Below are positions 27,620-36,935 of a stretch of 64,000 nucleotides of DNA, in pieces. Source of the DNA: Limoniibacter endophyticus (GTDB lineage Bacteria; Pseudomonadota; Alphaproteobacteria; Rhizobiales; Rhizobiaceae); the NCBI RefSeq assembly GCF_014652835.1, contig NZ_BMZO01000003.1, positions 124,001 to 188,000 of the forward strand. The letters run 5' to 3'. Each line of letters opens with the position of its first letter. The first letter of the stretch is position 1. The notes beneath the pieces were generated by a model. It had not been told where the DNA came from, did no database searches, and saw nothing but the letters and a program-made list of their open reading frames with translations. The position numbers and the translations under genes are program-made.

Positions 27620-28309
27620 ATGAAGACCCGCTTGATCGTCGGTCTGGATTTGCCAGATCGGACAACAGCTGAAAAGCTCGTAACAACCCTGGGGGACAGC
27701 GTTTCCTTTTACAAGATTGGCTACCAGCTGGCTTTTGTCGGTGGCCTTGAACTGGCACGCGACCTTCTCAAGGAGGGCAAGAACGTCTTTCTCGACATGA
27801 AATTGCTCGACATCGATAATACAGTGGCAAGCGGGGTGGAGAATATTGCCCATATGGGGGTCACCATGTTGACGCTCCACGCTTATCCCAAGGCGATGCG
27901 TGCAGCGGTGGAGGCGGCCAAAGACTCGGGCTTGTGCCTGCTCGGCGTCACCGTTCTGACGTCCATGGACGACGCCGATCTACGTGAGACGGGTTATGCC
28001 GAAGGGGCGGAGGCGCTGGTCCTACGCCGCGTTGCACAAGCACGCGACGCGGGTATGGGTGGTGTCGTCTGTTCTGCACAGGAAGCGCAGAAGGTTCGCG
28101 CCCTTGTCGGCTCGGATATGGCAATTGTCACGCCCGGAATCCGACCGGCAGGCAGCGCCGCGGGCGACCAGAAACGTGTCATGACACCAGCGGACGCCAT
28201 CCGTGCAGGTTCCAGCCATTTGGTCGTGGCACGGCCAATAACGCAGGCCCCGGACCCACGCGCAGTCGCGGAAGCCATTATTGCCGAGATGCGATCGGCC
28301 ATCGTTTGA
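27620..28309 (+). CDS. pyrF: Orotidine 5'-phosphate decarboxylase
   Basis: 229-residue TIM-barrel enzyme that makes UMP from OMP. The catalytic aspartate-lysine array is in [14 protein letters not shown]; the phosphate-binding end is [25 protein letters not shown] and LVVARPIT. The ATG at 27620 gives the family start [18 protein letters not shown] lies 12 bases upstream. DUF1330 follows 17 bases after the stop. Confidence 0.96.
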   Translation: MKTRLIVGLDLPDRTTAEKLVTTLGDSVSFYKIGYQLAFVGGLELARDLLKEGKNVFLDMKLLDIDNTVASGVENIAHMGVTMLTLHAYPKAMRAAVEAAKDSGLCLLGVTVLTSMDDADLRETGYAEGAEALVLRRVAQARDAGMGGVVCSAQEAQKVRALVGSDMAIVTPGIRPAGSAAGDQKRVMTPADAIRAGSSHLVVARPITQAPDPRAVAEAIIAEMRSAIV

Positions 28310-28326
28310 TTCCAAGGGAGGAAGAA

Positions 28327-28623
28327 ATGCCAAAGGCATACTGGGTTGCTCATGTTCAGGTGAACGACCCCGAAGGCTACAAGGATTACATCGCGACGGC
28401 CAAACCCGCCTTCGAACGCTATGGTGCTAAATTCCTCGCACGCGGAGGCCCATTCGAGTCCCTCGAGGGCGATAGCGCCGGGCGCAACGTGATCATCGAA
28501 TTTGAAAGCATGCAGGCGGCGAAGGACTGCTACAATGCGCCGGAATATCAGGCGGCGAAAGCGATTCGCGAAAAGCACGCAGTGGCAAAGATGATGATGA
28601 TCCTTGAAGGTCACGACGGATAA
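28327..28623 (+). CDS. DUF1330 family protein
   Basis: 98-residue dimeric alpha-beta barrel protein of the DUF1330 family; KAYWVAHVQVNDPEGYKDYI, the arginine/glycine stretch FLARGGPFESLEG and RNVIIEFESMQAAKDCYNAPEYQ are all typical. No enzymatic function is established for this family. A strong GGGAGGAAG site precedes the ATG; with pyrF 17 bases upstream and a terminator just after, it is the last gene of that unit. Confidence 0.9.
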   Translation: MPKAYWVAHVQVNDPEGYKDYIATAKPAFERYGAKFLARGGPFESLEGDSAGRNVIIEFESMQAAKDCYNAPEYQAAKAIREKHAVAKMMMILEGHDG

Positions 28624-28629
28624 TCTTTA

Positions 28630-28663
28630 AAAAATCCGCCGGACAGCAGCCCGGCGGATTTTT
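28630..28663. terminator. Bidirectional terminator after DUF1330
   Basis: A 13-base-pair inverted repeat (AAAAATCCGCCGG, arms 28630-28642 and 28651-28663) with A- and T-rich ends, between convergent genes. Strong on both strands. Confidence 0.85.
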
Positions 28664-28679
28664 GCTCAACCCGATATCC

Positions 28680-29123
28680 TCAGAGGGCGAGCAGATGCTT
28701 CTCGATCTGGTCAACTGGATGGTTGGTCAAGGTTTTGGGAATTTCAGCGACGATCAGATCGCTGACTTCCTTGTGCAGCTTCTTGCGCATATCGCCTAGA
28801 ACCGTCGGCGGCGCGATCAGGACAAGCTTGCCAAGCTTTTTCTCATGCGCGAGCTTGTAGAGCTTATCTGCAATCGTATCGGCAAAACGCTCCTTTTCTA
28901 TCCTATGCCAGTCCGTTTCTTCCATGGCACTGAAATGCTCAGATCCGGCATCGCTCATTCGCCCGGGACGATCTGTGCCCTGTTCTCGCGTTGCTGGATT
29001 GTCTTTTTCCATTTCTTGCGCGACTTTCAGGTTGGGCAGTTCAGTATCGCCTTCATTGCGCAAGAAGAGCGCTTTCTCGCCGTCTGCAACCACGACCCAG
29101 ATGCCATGTTCAAGTCTCAGCAT
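28680..29123 (-). CDS. Host attachment family protein (PF10116)
   Basis: 147-residue soluble protein of the Host_attach family (AtsE-like), widespread in alphaproteobacteria. WVVVADGEKALFLRNEG at the N-terminus, REQGTDRPGRMSD in the middle and KLVLIAPPTVLGDMRKKLHKEV towards the C-terminus are typical. The fold resembles archaeal release factor eRF1 domain 2, and the biochemical role is not settled; the name comes from an old Agrobacterium attachment phenotype. GGAGG precedes the ATG. Confidence 0.82.
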   Translation of the reverse strand: MLRLEHGIWVVVADGEKALFLRNEGDTELPNLKVAQEMEKDNPATREQGTDRPGRMSDAGSEHFSAMEETDWHRIEKERFADTIADKLYKLAHEKKLGKLVLIAPPTVLGDMRKKLHKEVSDLIVAEIPKTLTNHPVDQIEKHLLAL

Positions 29124-29350
29124 TGAAGAGCCTCCATTTCGTGTATGGGGACAACGGAACGGAAAGCAGAAACGTTCCTTGGAACAGGGGGATCGGCTTT
29201 GTTCTTTAAGTAGCGCGACTTGAAGAAATAAGTGGTCGCAGGAGGGGTTCCTGCTAGAAATTCATTCTAAGGCTATGCCATTTCTTGCATGAATTCGGCT
29301 GGAAAATCGCTCCTCCTGCAATAGAATTGCCAAAATCTTTGGAGGTTCTT

Positions 29351-30328
29351 ATGTCCGACGCTAAGCCTGTTGCACGCACGCATGGACGCGGTCGCGTCTA
29401 TGCCAATATAACCGAAACTATCGGCGATACGCCGTTGGTAAGGATTGAAAAATTCGCGAAGGAAAAAGGCGTCAAGGCCACGCTGCTGGCCAAGCTTGAA
29501 TTTTTTAACCCGATTGCCTCCGTGAAGGATCGCATAGGCGTTGCTATGCTGGAAGCGCTGGAACGTGAAGGCAAGATCAAGCCCGGTGAGTCTACTCTGA
29601 TCGAGCCGACCTCCGGCAATACCGGCATCGCCTTGGCCTTCGCGGCGGCCGCGAAAGGGTACAAGCTCATCCTGACCATGCCTGAAACCATGTCGATAGA
29701 GCGACGCAAGATGCTGGCGTTGCTGGGAGCCGAGCTTGTGCTGACGGAAGGCGCGAAAGGCATGAAGGGAGCTATAGCCAAGGCAGAAGAATTGGCGCAA
29801 TCGGTGCCGGATGCCATTATTCCGCAGCAGTTTCAGAACCCTGCAAATCCCGAGATTCACCGCGTCACTACCGCGGAAGAAATCTGGAACGATACGGATG
29901 GCCAGGTCGACATACTCGTTTCCGGTATTGGTACTGGCGGCACGATCACCGGCGTCGGCCAGGTTCTGAAGCAGCGCAAGCCCGACGTCCGCATTATTGC
30001 CGTGGAGCCTGACGCTTCACCGGTCCTGTCGGGCGGTGAGCCAGGACCGCACAAGATCCAAGGCATCGGTGCGGGCTTTGCGCCAGCCGTTCTCGATCGC
30101 ACGGTTTATGATGAGGTCGTTACGGTTTCAAATGACGATGCTTTTGCCAATGCGCGTCTCTTGGCGCGTCTCGAAGGCATTCCGGTCGGCATTTCTTCAG
30201 GCGCAGCCTTGCAGGCTGCGATCGAAGTCGGGTCCCGGCCGGAAAATGAAGGCAAGACGATCGTCATCATCATCCCATCCTTTGCCGAGCGTTATCTTTC
30301 GACGGCGCTATTCGAAGGTCTGGCATAA
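29351..30328 (+). CDS. cysK: Cysteine synthase A (O-acetylserine sulfhydrylase)
   Basis: 325-residue PLP enzyme that makes cysteine from O-acetylserine and sulfide. PLP lysine in [11 protein letters not shown], substrate loop [11 protein letters not shown] and phosphate loop [13 protein letters not shown] are intact. The ATG at 29351 follows TTGGAGG. The 227-base gap upstream holds small hairpins such as 29237-29253 but no clear operator. Ends at a terminator shared with mbfA. Confidence 0.96.
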   Translation: MSDAKPVARTHGRGRVYANITETIGDTPLVRIEKFAKEKGVKATLLAKLEFFNPIASVKDRIGVAMLEALEREGKIKPGESTLIEPTSGNTGIALAFAAAAKGYKLILTMPETMSIERRKMLALLGAELVLTEGAKGMKGAIAKAEELAQSVPDAIIPQQFQNPANPEIHRVTTAEEIWNDTDGQVDILVSGIGTGGTITGVGQVLKQRKPDVRIIAVEPDASPVLSGGEPGPHKIQGIGAGFAPAVLDRTVYDEVVTVSNDDAFANARLLARLEGIPVGISSGAALQAAIEVGSRPENEGKTIVIIIPSFAERYLSTALFEGLA

Positions 30329-30347
30329 ACCCGAAGATTTCAGGCGA

Positions 30348-30378
30348 GAAGGCCGGTGCATCACATCGGCCTTCTTCG
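30348..30378. terminator. Terminator between cysK and mbfA
   Basis: Eight-base-pair stem GAAGGCCG (30348-30355 with 30367-30374) followed by TTCG on the plus strand, between the convergent stops. Confidence 0.65.
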
Positions 30379-30380
30379 TT

Positions 30381-31364
30381 TCAGGCACTTCCGATGAGCA
30401 TGCCTGCGGCTAGAACCAGCCCGCCACCAAGCACGATTTGCAAGGTAGCACGCCAGAAGGGCGTCTCCATATAGCGGTTCTGGATATAAGCGATTACCCA
30501 GAGTTCGACGAAGACGATAGCGAAAGCGATTGCCGTGGCTGTATTAAAATGCGGGATGAGATAAGGCAACGTGTGCCCCAGTCCGCCCACTGTCGTCATG
30601 ATGCCTGTTGCGAGACCCCGCTTGACCGGCGAACCGCGCCCCGACAGCCTGCCGTCGTCGGACGCCACTTCTGTAAAGCCCATCGAAATACCGGCTCCGA
30701 CCGAGGCTGCGAGGCCGACGAGAAAAGTCTGCCACGTATCTTGCGTCGCAAAAGCTGCGGCAAAGATTGGCGCAAGTGTGGAAACCGAACCGTCCATCAG
30801 GCCAGCGAGGCCAGGCTGTACGTAAGTCAGAATGAATTGGCGACGCTCCTTGCCTATCTCTTCTTCAGCTATCTCCATCGGCAGATGCTTATCGGCAAGA
30901 TCACGGGCTAGCGTCTGGTGGTTGCTCTCCGCGGCGGCAAGAGTGCCAAGAAGGTCGCGAATAGCCGGATCCTGCGAGCGTTTTGCAGCTGCCAGATAAA
31001 AACGCTCGGCCTGACGCTCCATGGCCTCTGCCTGGTTGCGAACGGCCTCCAGCCCGAATGGCTTCACCAGCCAGTCCGGCCTGCGCTCCGGAAAGCCATG
31101 CACGTGATCTCGGCGAATGAGCGGGATCACATTGCCGCATCTCTGCTCGAAAAGCGCAATCAGTTGCGAACGATGTTCGTCTTCCTCCTGCGCCATTTCC
31201 TCAAAAACGGTTGCCGAAGCCGGAAAATCATCACGCAGGCCATCTGCATAGGCGCGATATATGCGCGCATCATCCTCTTCCGAGGAAATGGCGAGGGCAA
31301 GGATCTCCGCCTCCGACAGACTGTCTAAGGTGCGTTTATGGTTGCGGCGCAAAAAGGAAAGCAT
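30381..31364 (-). CDS. mbfA: Membrane-bound ferritin MbfA (ferritin-like domain fused to VIT1-like transporter)
   Basis: 327-residue inner-membrane iron exporter. Residues 1 to about 165 are a ferritin/rubrerythrin-like di-iron domain (ISSEEDDARIYRAY, MAQEEDEHRSQL, AERFYLAAAKRS, AAAESNHQTL). The remainder is a VIT1/CCC1-like membrane part with about five helices (GLAGLMDGSVSTLAPIFAAAFA, SMGFTEVASDDG). It exports iron and protects against peroxide in rhizobia and Brucella (family knowledge). An ICE box lies 16 bases upstream of the ATG, supporting Irr repression. Confidence 0.93.
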   Translation of the reverse strand: MLSFLRRNHKRTLDSLSEAEILALAISSEEDDARIYRAYADGLRDDFPASATVFEEMAQEEDEHRSQLIALFEQRCGNVIPLIRRDHVHGFPERRPDWLVKPFGLEAVRNQAEAMERQAERFYLAAAKRSQDPAIRDLLGTLAAAESNHQTLARDLADKHLPMEIAEEEIGKERRQFILTYVQPGLAGLMDGSVSTLAPIFAAAFATQDTWQTFLVGLAASVGAGISMGFTEVASDDGRLSGRGSPVKRGLATGIMTTVGGLGHTLPYLIPHFNTATAIAFAIVFVELWVIAYIQNRYMETPFWRATLQIVLGGGLVLAAGMLIGSA

Positions 31365-31379
31365 CGACCTGTATCCAGA

Positions 31380-31394
31380 TTAGAATTATTCTAA
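31380..31394. promoter_or_regulatory. ICE box (Irr site) at the mbfA promoter
   Basis: TTAGAATTATTCTAA, identical to the box at 6981-6995, lies 15 bases before the mbfA start and would overlap the -10 region of its promoter. Irr control of mbfA is known in Agrobacterium and Bradyrhizobium; here it is inferred from the site. Confidence 0.8.
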
Positions 31395-31446
31395 ATTAAG
31401 ACATGCTGGCTGCAGGGTCAATAAGCAGGAGGAATAGGGAAGCCAT

Positions 31447-31475
31447 GCAAAAATGCCGCCGAAGAGGCGGCATTT
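31447..31475 (-). terminator. Terminator of the PAP2 gene
   Basis: Ten-base-pair stem AAATGCCGCC with loop GAAGA; read on the minus strand it ends in TTTTGCATGG, just after the PAP2 stop. Confidence 0.75.
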
Positions 31476-31483
31476 CGAGAAGT

Positions 31484-32188
31484 CTATGCTGTTGTTTTTC
31501 GGTCTTCATACCAGCGCCGCAGCAGCCAGCACAGAAGCACCCAGCCTCCACCGGCGATCCAGCCGCCGAGGACGTCGCTTGGCCAGTGGACGCCAAGATA
31601 GAGCCTTGAGATACCGATCGCGAAGGTGATGAGGAAGGCAAGACTAAAAAAGGCGATACGGACGCGCATTTGCCCGACTATGCCGGCAAGGATCGAGGCA
31701 AGCGTCAGATAAAGCACGATCGACATCATCGCGTGGCTGCTTGGGAAGCTCGCTGAATGGACCGCCATCAGTGGTTCAAGAATATCGGGTCGAGGACGCG
31801 CCACGATGAGTTTGAGCAACGTCGACAGGAATTGGCCACCGGCAACGGCGAGTGTCAGGAAGATTGCATCCGGAACACGCCCAAGCCGCCCCAGGAAATA
31901 GAGAGCGACGAGGTAGACGAAACAAAGAAGCGTTGACGATCCGAGTGCCGTAACATCGCGTACGGCTTCCTGCAGCCAACTTGGGCCGATGGCGATATTG
32001 GCATCGGTCGCAGACCGAAAGGCCAGAATGAGCTGCTGATCCACGGGGAACGGCTCATCAGGGTTGATCAACTGGCTCAGGATCAGGAAGGCGATAAAGC
32101 AAATTGCGGCACCGATGACGAGCGGACCGGTAAGCGAGGTTGATCGAGAGGTGGGAGGTAAGGGCTCTGGCAAATGTTTTTTTCTCAT
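31484..32188 (-). CDS. PAP2 family membrane phosphatase
   Basis: 234-residue membrane protein with about six helices and the three-part acid-phosphatase motif: KLIVARPRP, SFPSSHAMMS and SRLYLGVHWPSDVLGG. Members dephosphorylate lipid phosphates such as undecaprenyl pyrophosphate or phosphatidic acid at the periplasmic face. Which is used here is unknown. The ATG at 32188 gives a short basic N-terminus before the first helix; there is no strong ribosome site, and a longer form from 32272 is possible. Confidence 0.85.
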   Translation of the reverse strand: MRKKHLPEPLPPTSRSTSLTGPLVIGAAICFIAFLILSQLINPDEPFPVDQQLILAFRSATDANIAIGPSWLQEAVRDVTALGSSTLLCFVYLVALYFLGRLGRVPDAIFLTLAVAGGQFLSTLLKLIVARPRPDILEPLMAVHSASFPSSHAMMSIVLYLTLASILAGIVGQMRVRIAFFSLAFLITFAIGISRLYLGVHWPSDVLGGWIAGGGWVLLCWLLRRWYEDRKTTA

Positions 32189-32390
32189 AGGGGCAAACAA
32201 AGGTGAAGCGCGACGAAATTTCAAGCCGCGAGTTGCAACTATGTCCCGTCGATGGAAACAGCCCGCTTTCATTCCGGTTCCGGCGCTTATCCGGGCTTTG
32301 GCCGAAGAAAGGGTGGCCTTCCGGCATCTATGGCAAAATGTCGAACGTTTCCTGCTTTTCCTTTGCCTCGGCTACTGCTAAATGCGGGCC

Positions 32391-34199
32391 ATGAGCACAA
32401 AGCTGTCCAATATTCGCAATTTCTCCATCGTTGCCCACATCGACCACGGCAAGTCCACCCTTGCCGATCGTCTGATCCAGATGACCGGTTCGATTGAAGA
32501 GCGCGAGATGAAAGATCAGATACTTGACGCGATGGATATCGAGCGCGAGCGCGGTATCACGATCAAGGCCAATACGGTGCGTCTTGAATATGACGCCAAG
32601 GACGGCGAGCATTACGTGCTCAATCTGATTGATACGCCCGGTCACGTCGACTTCGCCTATGAGGTGTCACGTTCGCTTTCCGCGTGCGAGGGCTCGCTTC
32701 TCGTCGTAGATGCCAGCCAAGGCGTGGAAGCGCAGACCTTGGCCAATGTCTATCAGGCAATTGACAATGATCACGAGATCGTCACTGTACTGAACAAGGT
32801 GGATCTGCCGGCTGCCGAGCCAGAGCGCGTCAAGACGCAGATCGAGGAAGTGATCGGCATTGATGCCTCGCAAGCCGTCGAGATTTCTGCCAAGACCGGC
32901 CTGGGCATCGACAAGGTTCTGGAAGCCATCGTCACGCAGTTGCCGGCACCGAAGGAAGGCAATCGCGATGCACCGCTGAAAGCGCTTCTGGTCGATAGCT
33001 GGTATGATTCCTATCTTGGCGTCATCGTTCTGGTTCGCATCATTGATGGCGTTCTGAAAAAGGGCCAGACCATTCGCATGATGGGTACTGGCGCAAAATA
33101 TCCGGTCGAGCGCGTTGGCGTGATCACGCCGAAGATGGTTACTGTCGGCGAGCTCGGACCAGGCGAGATTGGCTTCATCACAGCCTCGATCAAGGAAGTT
33201 GCCGATACGCGCGTCGGCGATACGATTACAGAGGACAAGCGCCCGACGCCGCAGGCACTGCCGGGCTTCAAGCCAGCGCAACCGGTCGTTTTCTGTGGCC
33301 TTTTCCCTGTTGATGCCGATGATTTCGAGGACTTGCGCGCGGCCATGGGCAAGCTGCGTCTAAACGATGCGTCCTTCTCGTTCGAGATGGAATCATCTGC
33401 CGCACTTGGTTTCGGTTTCCGCTGTGGCTTCCTGGGTCTCCTTCACCTCGAAATCATTCAGGAGCGTCTGGAACGCGAGTTCAATCTCGACCTGATTGCG
33501 ACCGCCCCGTCCGTTGTTTATGAGCTGACGATGACAAGTGGCGAGAAGCGCGAGCTACACAATCCAGCCGACATGCCGGATGTCGTCAAGGTCGACCATA
33601 TTGATGAGCCATGGATTCGCGCCACCATCCTGACGCCGGATGAATATATGGGGTCGATCCTCAAGCTGTGTCAGGATCGCCGTGGCATCCAGCACGATTT
33701 GTCCTATGTAGGGACACGCGCCATGCTGGTTTATGATCTGCCGCTCAACGAGGTCGTCTTCGACTTTTACGATCGCCTCAAGTCGATTTCGCGCGGCTAC
33801 GCTTCCTTCGACTATCAGATGCTGGAACTGCGCGAAGGCGATCTGGTTAAGATGTCGATCCTCGTTAATGGCGAGCCGGTCGACGCGCTGTCGATGATGG
33901 TTCATCGTCATGCCGCCGAAAAGCGCGGCCGCGAACTTTGCGAAAAGCTCAAGGATCTGATCCCGCGTCACATGTTCAAGATCCCGATCCAGGCAGCTAT
34001 TGGGGGCCATGTGATCGCGCGCGAAACGATTGCTGCCCTGCGCAAGGACGTGACGGCGAAGTGCTATGGCGGTGATGCTACGCGCAAGCGCAAACTCCTG
34101 GAAAAGCAGAAGGAAGGCAAGAAGAAGATGCGGCAGTTCGGCAAGGTCGATATTCCGCAGGAAGCTTTCATCCAGGCGCTCAAGATGGGCGATTCCTGA
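32391..34199 (+). CDS. lepA: Elongation factor 4 (LepA)
   Basis: 602-residue translational GTPase that acts on stalled or mis-translocated ribosomes. G1 loop AHIDHGKST (residues 15-23), G3 DTPGHVDF and G4 NKVDLP are visible; then EF-G-like domains and the LepA-specific C-terminal domain ending [11 protein letters not shown] second ATG nine bases upstream is in frame; [16 protein letters not shown] is the usual start. Divergent from the PAP2 gene. Confidence 0.97.
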   Translation: MSTKLSNIRNFSIVAHIDHGKSTLADRLIQMTGSIEEREMKDQILDAMDIERERGITIKANTVRLEYDAKDGEHYVLNLIDTPGHVDFAYEVSRSLSACEGSLLVVDASQGVEAQTLANVYQAIDNDHEIVTVLNKVDLPAAEPERVKTQIEEVIGIDASQAVEISAKTGLGIDKVLEAIVTQLPAPKEGNRDAPLKALLVDSWYDSYLGVIVLVRIIDGVLKKGQTIRMMGTGAKYPVERVGVITPKMVTVGELGPGEIGFITASIKEVADTRVGDTITEDKRPTPQALPGFKPAQPVVFCGLFPVDADDFEDLRAAMGKLRLNDASFSFEMESSAALGFGFRCGFLGLLHLEIIQERLEREFNLDLIATAPSVVYELTMTSGEKRELHNPADMPDVVKVDHIDEPWIRATILTPDEYMGSILKLCQDRRGIQHDLSYVGTRAMLVYDLPLNEVVFDFYDRLKSISRGYASFDYQMLELREGDLVKMSILVNGEPVDALSMMVHRHAAEKRGRELCEKLKDLIPRHMFKIPIQAAIGGHVIARETIAALRKDVTAKCYGGDATRKRKLLEKQKEGKKKMRQFGKVDIPQEAFIQALKMGDS

Positions 34200-34285
34200 G
34201 ACCAGCCCGGTACCTGACGTCTTTATCCTTTCGCTTGGCTTCGCTATGGTCGCGCGAAAGGGCATGAGTAGCGGGGTTGCACTGA

Positions 34286-35182
34286 ATGGAGTTCGTTCTG
34301 GATTTTAAGCCCGATCACGGTCAGCCCGTTCAGCTTGAGAACGGCATTCGGCGCATCACCGCCAAAAATCCCAGCGCCTTCACCTTCCAGGGCACGAACA
34401 GTTATATCATAGGTACGGAGACGCTTGCTGTCATCGATCCGGGCCCGGCTGACGAAGCGCATCTTACCAGCCTTCTCAAGACCATCGACGATCGGCCGGT
34501 CAGCCATATTTTCGTCAGTCACACCCATGCCGATCATTCCACGTTAGCGCCCATGCTGGCACGGAAGACCGGCGCGGTCATGGTCGCGATCGGTCCGCAC
34601 AAGGCGGCGCGCGCTTTGCATGAAGGTGAAGTCAATCGTCTCGAAGCTTCTGCCGATACGAATTTCACGCCGGACGTTATCGTTGAGCATCACGATCTGA
34701 TTGAGGGCGATGGCTGGGCTTTGCAAACCGTCTTTACGCCGGGACATTGTGCAAATCATGCCGCCTTTGCCCTGGTCGGCACGGGCGTTCTTTTCTCGGC
34801 CGATCATGTTATGGCTTGGGCAACCAGCATCGTGGCGCCGCCTGATGGGTCCATGACAGATTACATGGATTCACTCGATCGCCTGCTGGAACGGGAAGAT
34901 CGTATCTATTACCCGGGTCATGGCGGGCCGGTTCTGCGGCCGAAGCCCTTCGTGCGTGCGATGAAAACGCACCGACGTATGCGGGAAAGCGCCATTGTCG
35001 AGCGTTTGAAGAAGGGTGATCGGCTGATTTCCGACATGGTCAAGGCCATTTATCGCGATACCGATCCGCGTCTGCATGGCGCGGCCGCTCTGTCGGTCTT
35101 CGCGCATCTGGAAGATCTGGTCGAGCGCGGCATTGTTTCATGCGAGGGCGTTCCTGCTCTCGATGCTGTTTATAGCGCCTGA
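34286..35182 (+). CDS. MBL-fold metallo-hydrolase (LACTB2-like)
   Basis: 298-residue metallo-beta-lactamase-fold protein. Metal ligands HTHADHS, the later histidine in FTPGHCANHAAF and the aspartate in LFSADHVMAW match the glyoxalase II/LACTB2 pattern; the C-terminus after residue 230 (RMRESAIVERLKKGDR) resembles the winged-helix extension of LACTB2-type proteins. Possible substrates range from thioesters to RNA; not determinable. It follows lepA by 86 bases on the same strand. Confidence 0.85.
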   Translation: MEFVLDFKPDHGQPVQLENGIRRITAKNPSAFTFQGTNSYIIGTETLAVIDPGPADEAHLTSLLKTIDDRPVSHIFVSHTHADHSTLAPMLARKTGAVMVAIGPHKAARALHEGEVNRLEASADTNFTPDVIVEHHDLIEGDGWALQTVFTPGHCANHAAFALVGTGVLFSADHVMAWATSIVAPPDGSMTDYMDSLDRLLEREDRIYYPGHGGPVLRPKPFVRAMKTHRRMRESAIVERLKKGDRLISDMVKAIYRDTDPRLHGAAALSVFAHLEDLVERGIVSCEGVPALDAVYSA

Positions 35183-35185
35183 CAA

Positions 35186-35740
35186 TTATTCCTCGATCTT
35201 TTCTCCGGGATAGGCGCCCCAGAGGCGCGTCTGGTCCATCCACCCTTCGCGTCCGTTGAAGCTGATCTGGCACCAGGTGCCGTTACACTGCTGCAACTGG
35301 CCGAACGCGCCCGGCTCAACCTGCGCGATCAAGCGCGCGCCGTCCTGCGGCTGCGAATAGACAGGTATGAGCTGTTCCTTGTCCTTTTCCCAGGGCGCGG
35401 CAAGAATCGTCCGTCGTCCCGAAAGCAGAGATTGGTTGACCCAGCCGACAGCGCCTTCCGAATCTCGGATTTTACGCCAGTTGTCGAATTCCTGAATGAT
35501 TTCGACGGGCAGCCCCGCCTTGATATAAAGCCAGCTGATCGCATAGTTGAGGCCGGGACCGACGCGTGCATTGACGCGACCGGACTTGAGCGAGACGAAA
35601 CGGGGCAGAGGAAGGCCGCTCGGGCCGACGCGGGTCTCCTGCGCCAGAGCAATGGTGACAGGCGTCAGGTTGAATGTGCCGACAGCCGCAATGAATGTAG
35701 CGAGAGCCAGGAGAGAAGCGGAGACGCCGCCTTTACGCAT
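35186..35740 (-). CDS. Secreted SH3-domain protein
   Basis: 184-residue protein with a signal peptide (about residues 1-34, ending IALAQ) and two bacterial SH3-like repeats: FVSLKSGRVNARVGPGLNYAISWLY with a conserved DNWRKIRDSEGAVGWVNQSLL, and VYSQPQDGARLIAQVEPG with CNGTWCQISFNGREGWM. Such proteins sit in the periplasm and may bind peptidoglycan or other cell-wall parts; the role is not known. Its stop is next to the stop of the MBL-fold gene, with three bases between them and no visible terminator. Confidence 0.85.
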   Translation of the reverse strand: MRKGGVSASLLALATFIAAVGTFNLTPVTIALAQETRVGPSGLPLPRFVSLKSGRVNARVGPGLNYAISWLYIKAGLPVEIIQEFDNWRKIRDSEGAVGWVNQSLLSGRRTILAAPWEKDKEQLIPVYSQPQDGARLIAQVEPGAFGQLQQCNGTWCQISFNGREGWMDQTRLWGAYPGEKIEE

Positions 35741-35864
35741 GTTACAAGAGCCCCAAATTCAAACGCGTCTGAAACAAGGTGGTTTTTCTTTGTCATCATC
35801 CCCCTGTCTTGTTAGAGAAGGGGGGAGGAGATCGAACCGGTGACACCCACTGTCGCCGGTCTTG

Positions 35865-35882
35865 GTTAAAGAGGTCTTTAAC
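35865..35882. promoter_or_regulatory. Perfect 18-base palindrome before the hydroxyacid dehydrogenase gene
   Basis: GTTAAAGAGGTCTTTAAC is a perfect inverted repeat (eight-base arms, two-base centre) ending 22 bases before the dehydrogenase start, in the position of an operator. No regulator gene lies next to it. Confidence 0.4.
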
Positions 35883-35904
35883 GACCCTTAAATTTGAGGA
35901 AATG

Positions 35905-36906
35905 ATGGCCGGCAAAAAGAAACCCTTGGTGGTCATTACGCGAAAATTGCCCGATCCTGTGGAAACCCGCATGCGCGAGCTGTTTGACGCGCGGCTCAAT
36001 ATCGACGATACGCCGATGTCACAGGAGCAGCTAGCCGCGGCAATGGCGGAGGCCGACGTGCTGGTTCCCACCATTACGGACCGCATTGACGCGGAGCTGA
36101 TTGCCAAGGCCGGCGAGAACCTGAAGCTGATCGCCAGCTTCGGCAATGGTGTCGATCATATCGACGTTGCTGCTGCCGCCAAAGCCGGCATTGTTGTAAC
36201 AAATACGCCAAACGTGTTGACGGAAGACACGGCTGACATGACCATGGCACTTTTGCTCGCCGTGCCGCGACGCTTGGTCGAAGGCGCGCATGTGGTCATT
36301 GACCAGGACAAATGGGGGGGCTGGTCGCCGACCTGGATGCTCGGTCGTCGTATCTGGGGCAAACGTCTTGGCATTGTTGGCATGGGACGCATTGGAACCG
36401 CGCTTGCCCGCCGCGCCAAGGCATTCGGGCTCTCGATCCACTATCACAACCGCAATCGCGTTTCGCCGGCGCTGGAAGACGAGCTGGAAGCAACTTATTG
36501 GGACAGCCTGGACCAGATGCTGGCCCGCATGGACATAATCTCGGTCAATTGTCCTTCCACGCCGGCCACGTTTCACCTTCTATCGGCGCGCCGTCTGGCG
36601 CTCATTCAACCATCCGCCTTCATCGTCAATATTGCCCGCGGTGATATCATCGATGAAGAAGCGTTGATCGAGCTGATGGAGGCTGGCAAGATCGCCGGCG
36701 CAGGGCTGGACGTCTTCGCGCACGAGCCGTCGATCAATCCGAAGCTTCTCGATCTTGCACGCCAGGGCAAGGCCGTGCTCCTGCCCCATCTGGGCTCTGC
36801 GACCATTGAGGCGCGCATCGACATGGGCGAGAAGGTCATCATCAACGTTCGCGCCTTTTACGACGGGCATCGCCCACCGGACCGCGTGCTCCCGAACCGG
36901 ATTTAG
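35905..36906 (+). CDS. D-isomer-specific 2-hydroxyacid dehydrogenase (glyoxylate/hydroxypyruvate reductase-like)
   Basis: 333-residue NAD(P)-dependent dehydrogenase. The NAD-binding motif is GIVGMGRIGTALARRAKAFG (around residue 153); catalytic residues are the arginine of NIARGDIID, the glutamate of FAHEPSINP and the histidine of LLPHLGSATIE. Closest in pattern to glyoxylate reductases; the true substrate is unproven. ATGs at 35902 and 35905 are both possible; GAGGA ends at 35900, favouring the second. The palindrome at 35865-35882 may control it. Confidence 0.88.
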   Translation: MAGKKKPLVVITRKLPDPVETRMRELFDARLNIDDTPMSQEQLAAAMAEADVLVPTITDRIDAELIAKAGENLKLIASFGNGVDHIDVAAAAKAGIVVTNTPNVLTEDTADMTMALLLAVPRRLVEGAHVVIDQDKWGGWSPTWMLGRRIWGKRLGIVGMGRIGTALARRAKAFGLSIHYHNRNRVSPALEDELEATYWDSLDQMLARMDIISVNCPSTPATFHLLSARRLALIQPSAFIVNIARGDIIDEEALIELMEAGKIAGAGLDVFAHEPSINPKLLDLARQGKAVLLPHLGSATIEARIDMGEKVIINVRAFYDGHRPPDRVLPNRI

Positions 36907-36935
36907 CCCTCTCAGCTAGATCATGCGGTGCATTT

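Noticed and set aside
29237-29253. Hairpin upstream of cysK as a regulatory switch
   Set aside because: Six-base stem only, no conserved motif; could be chance.
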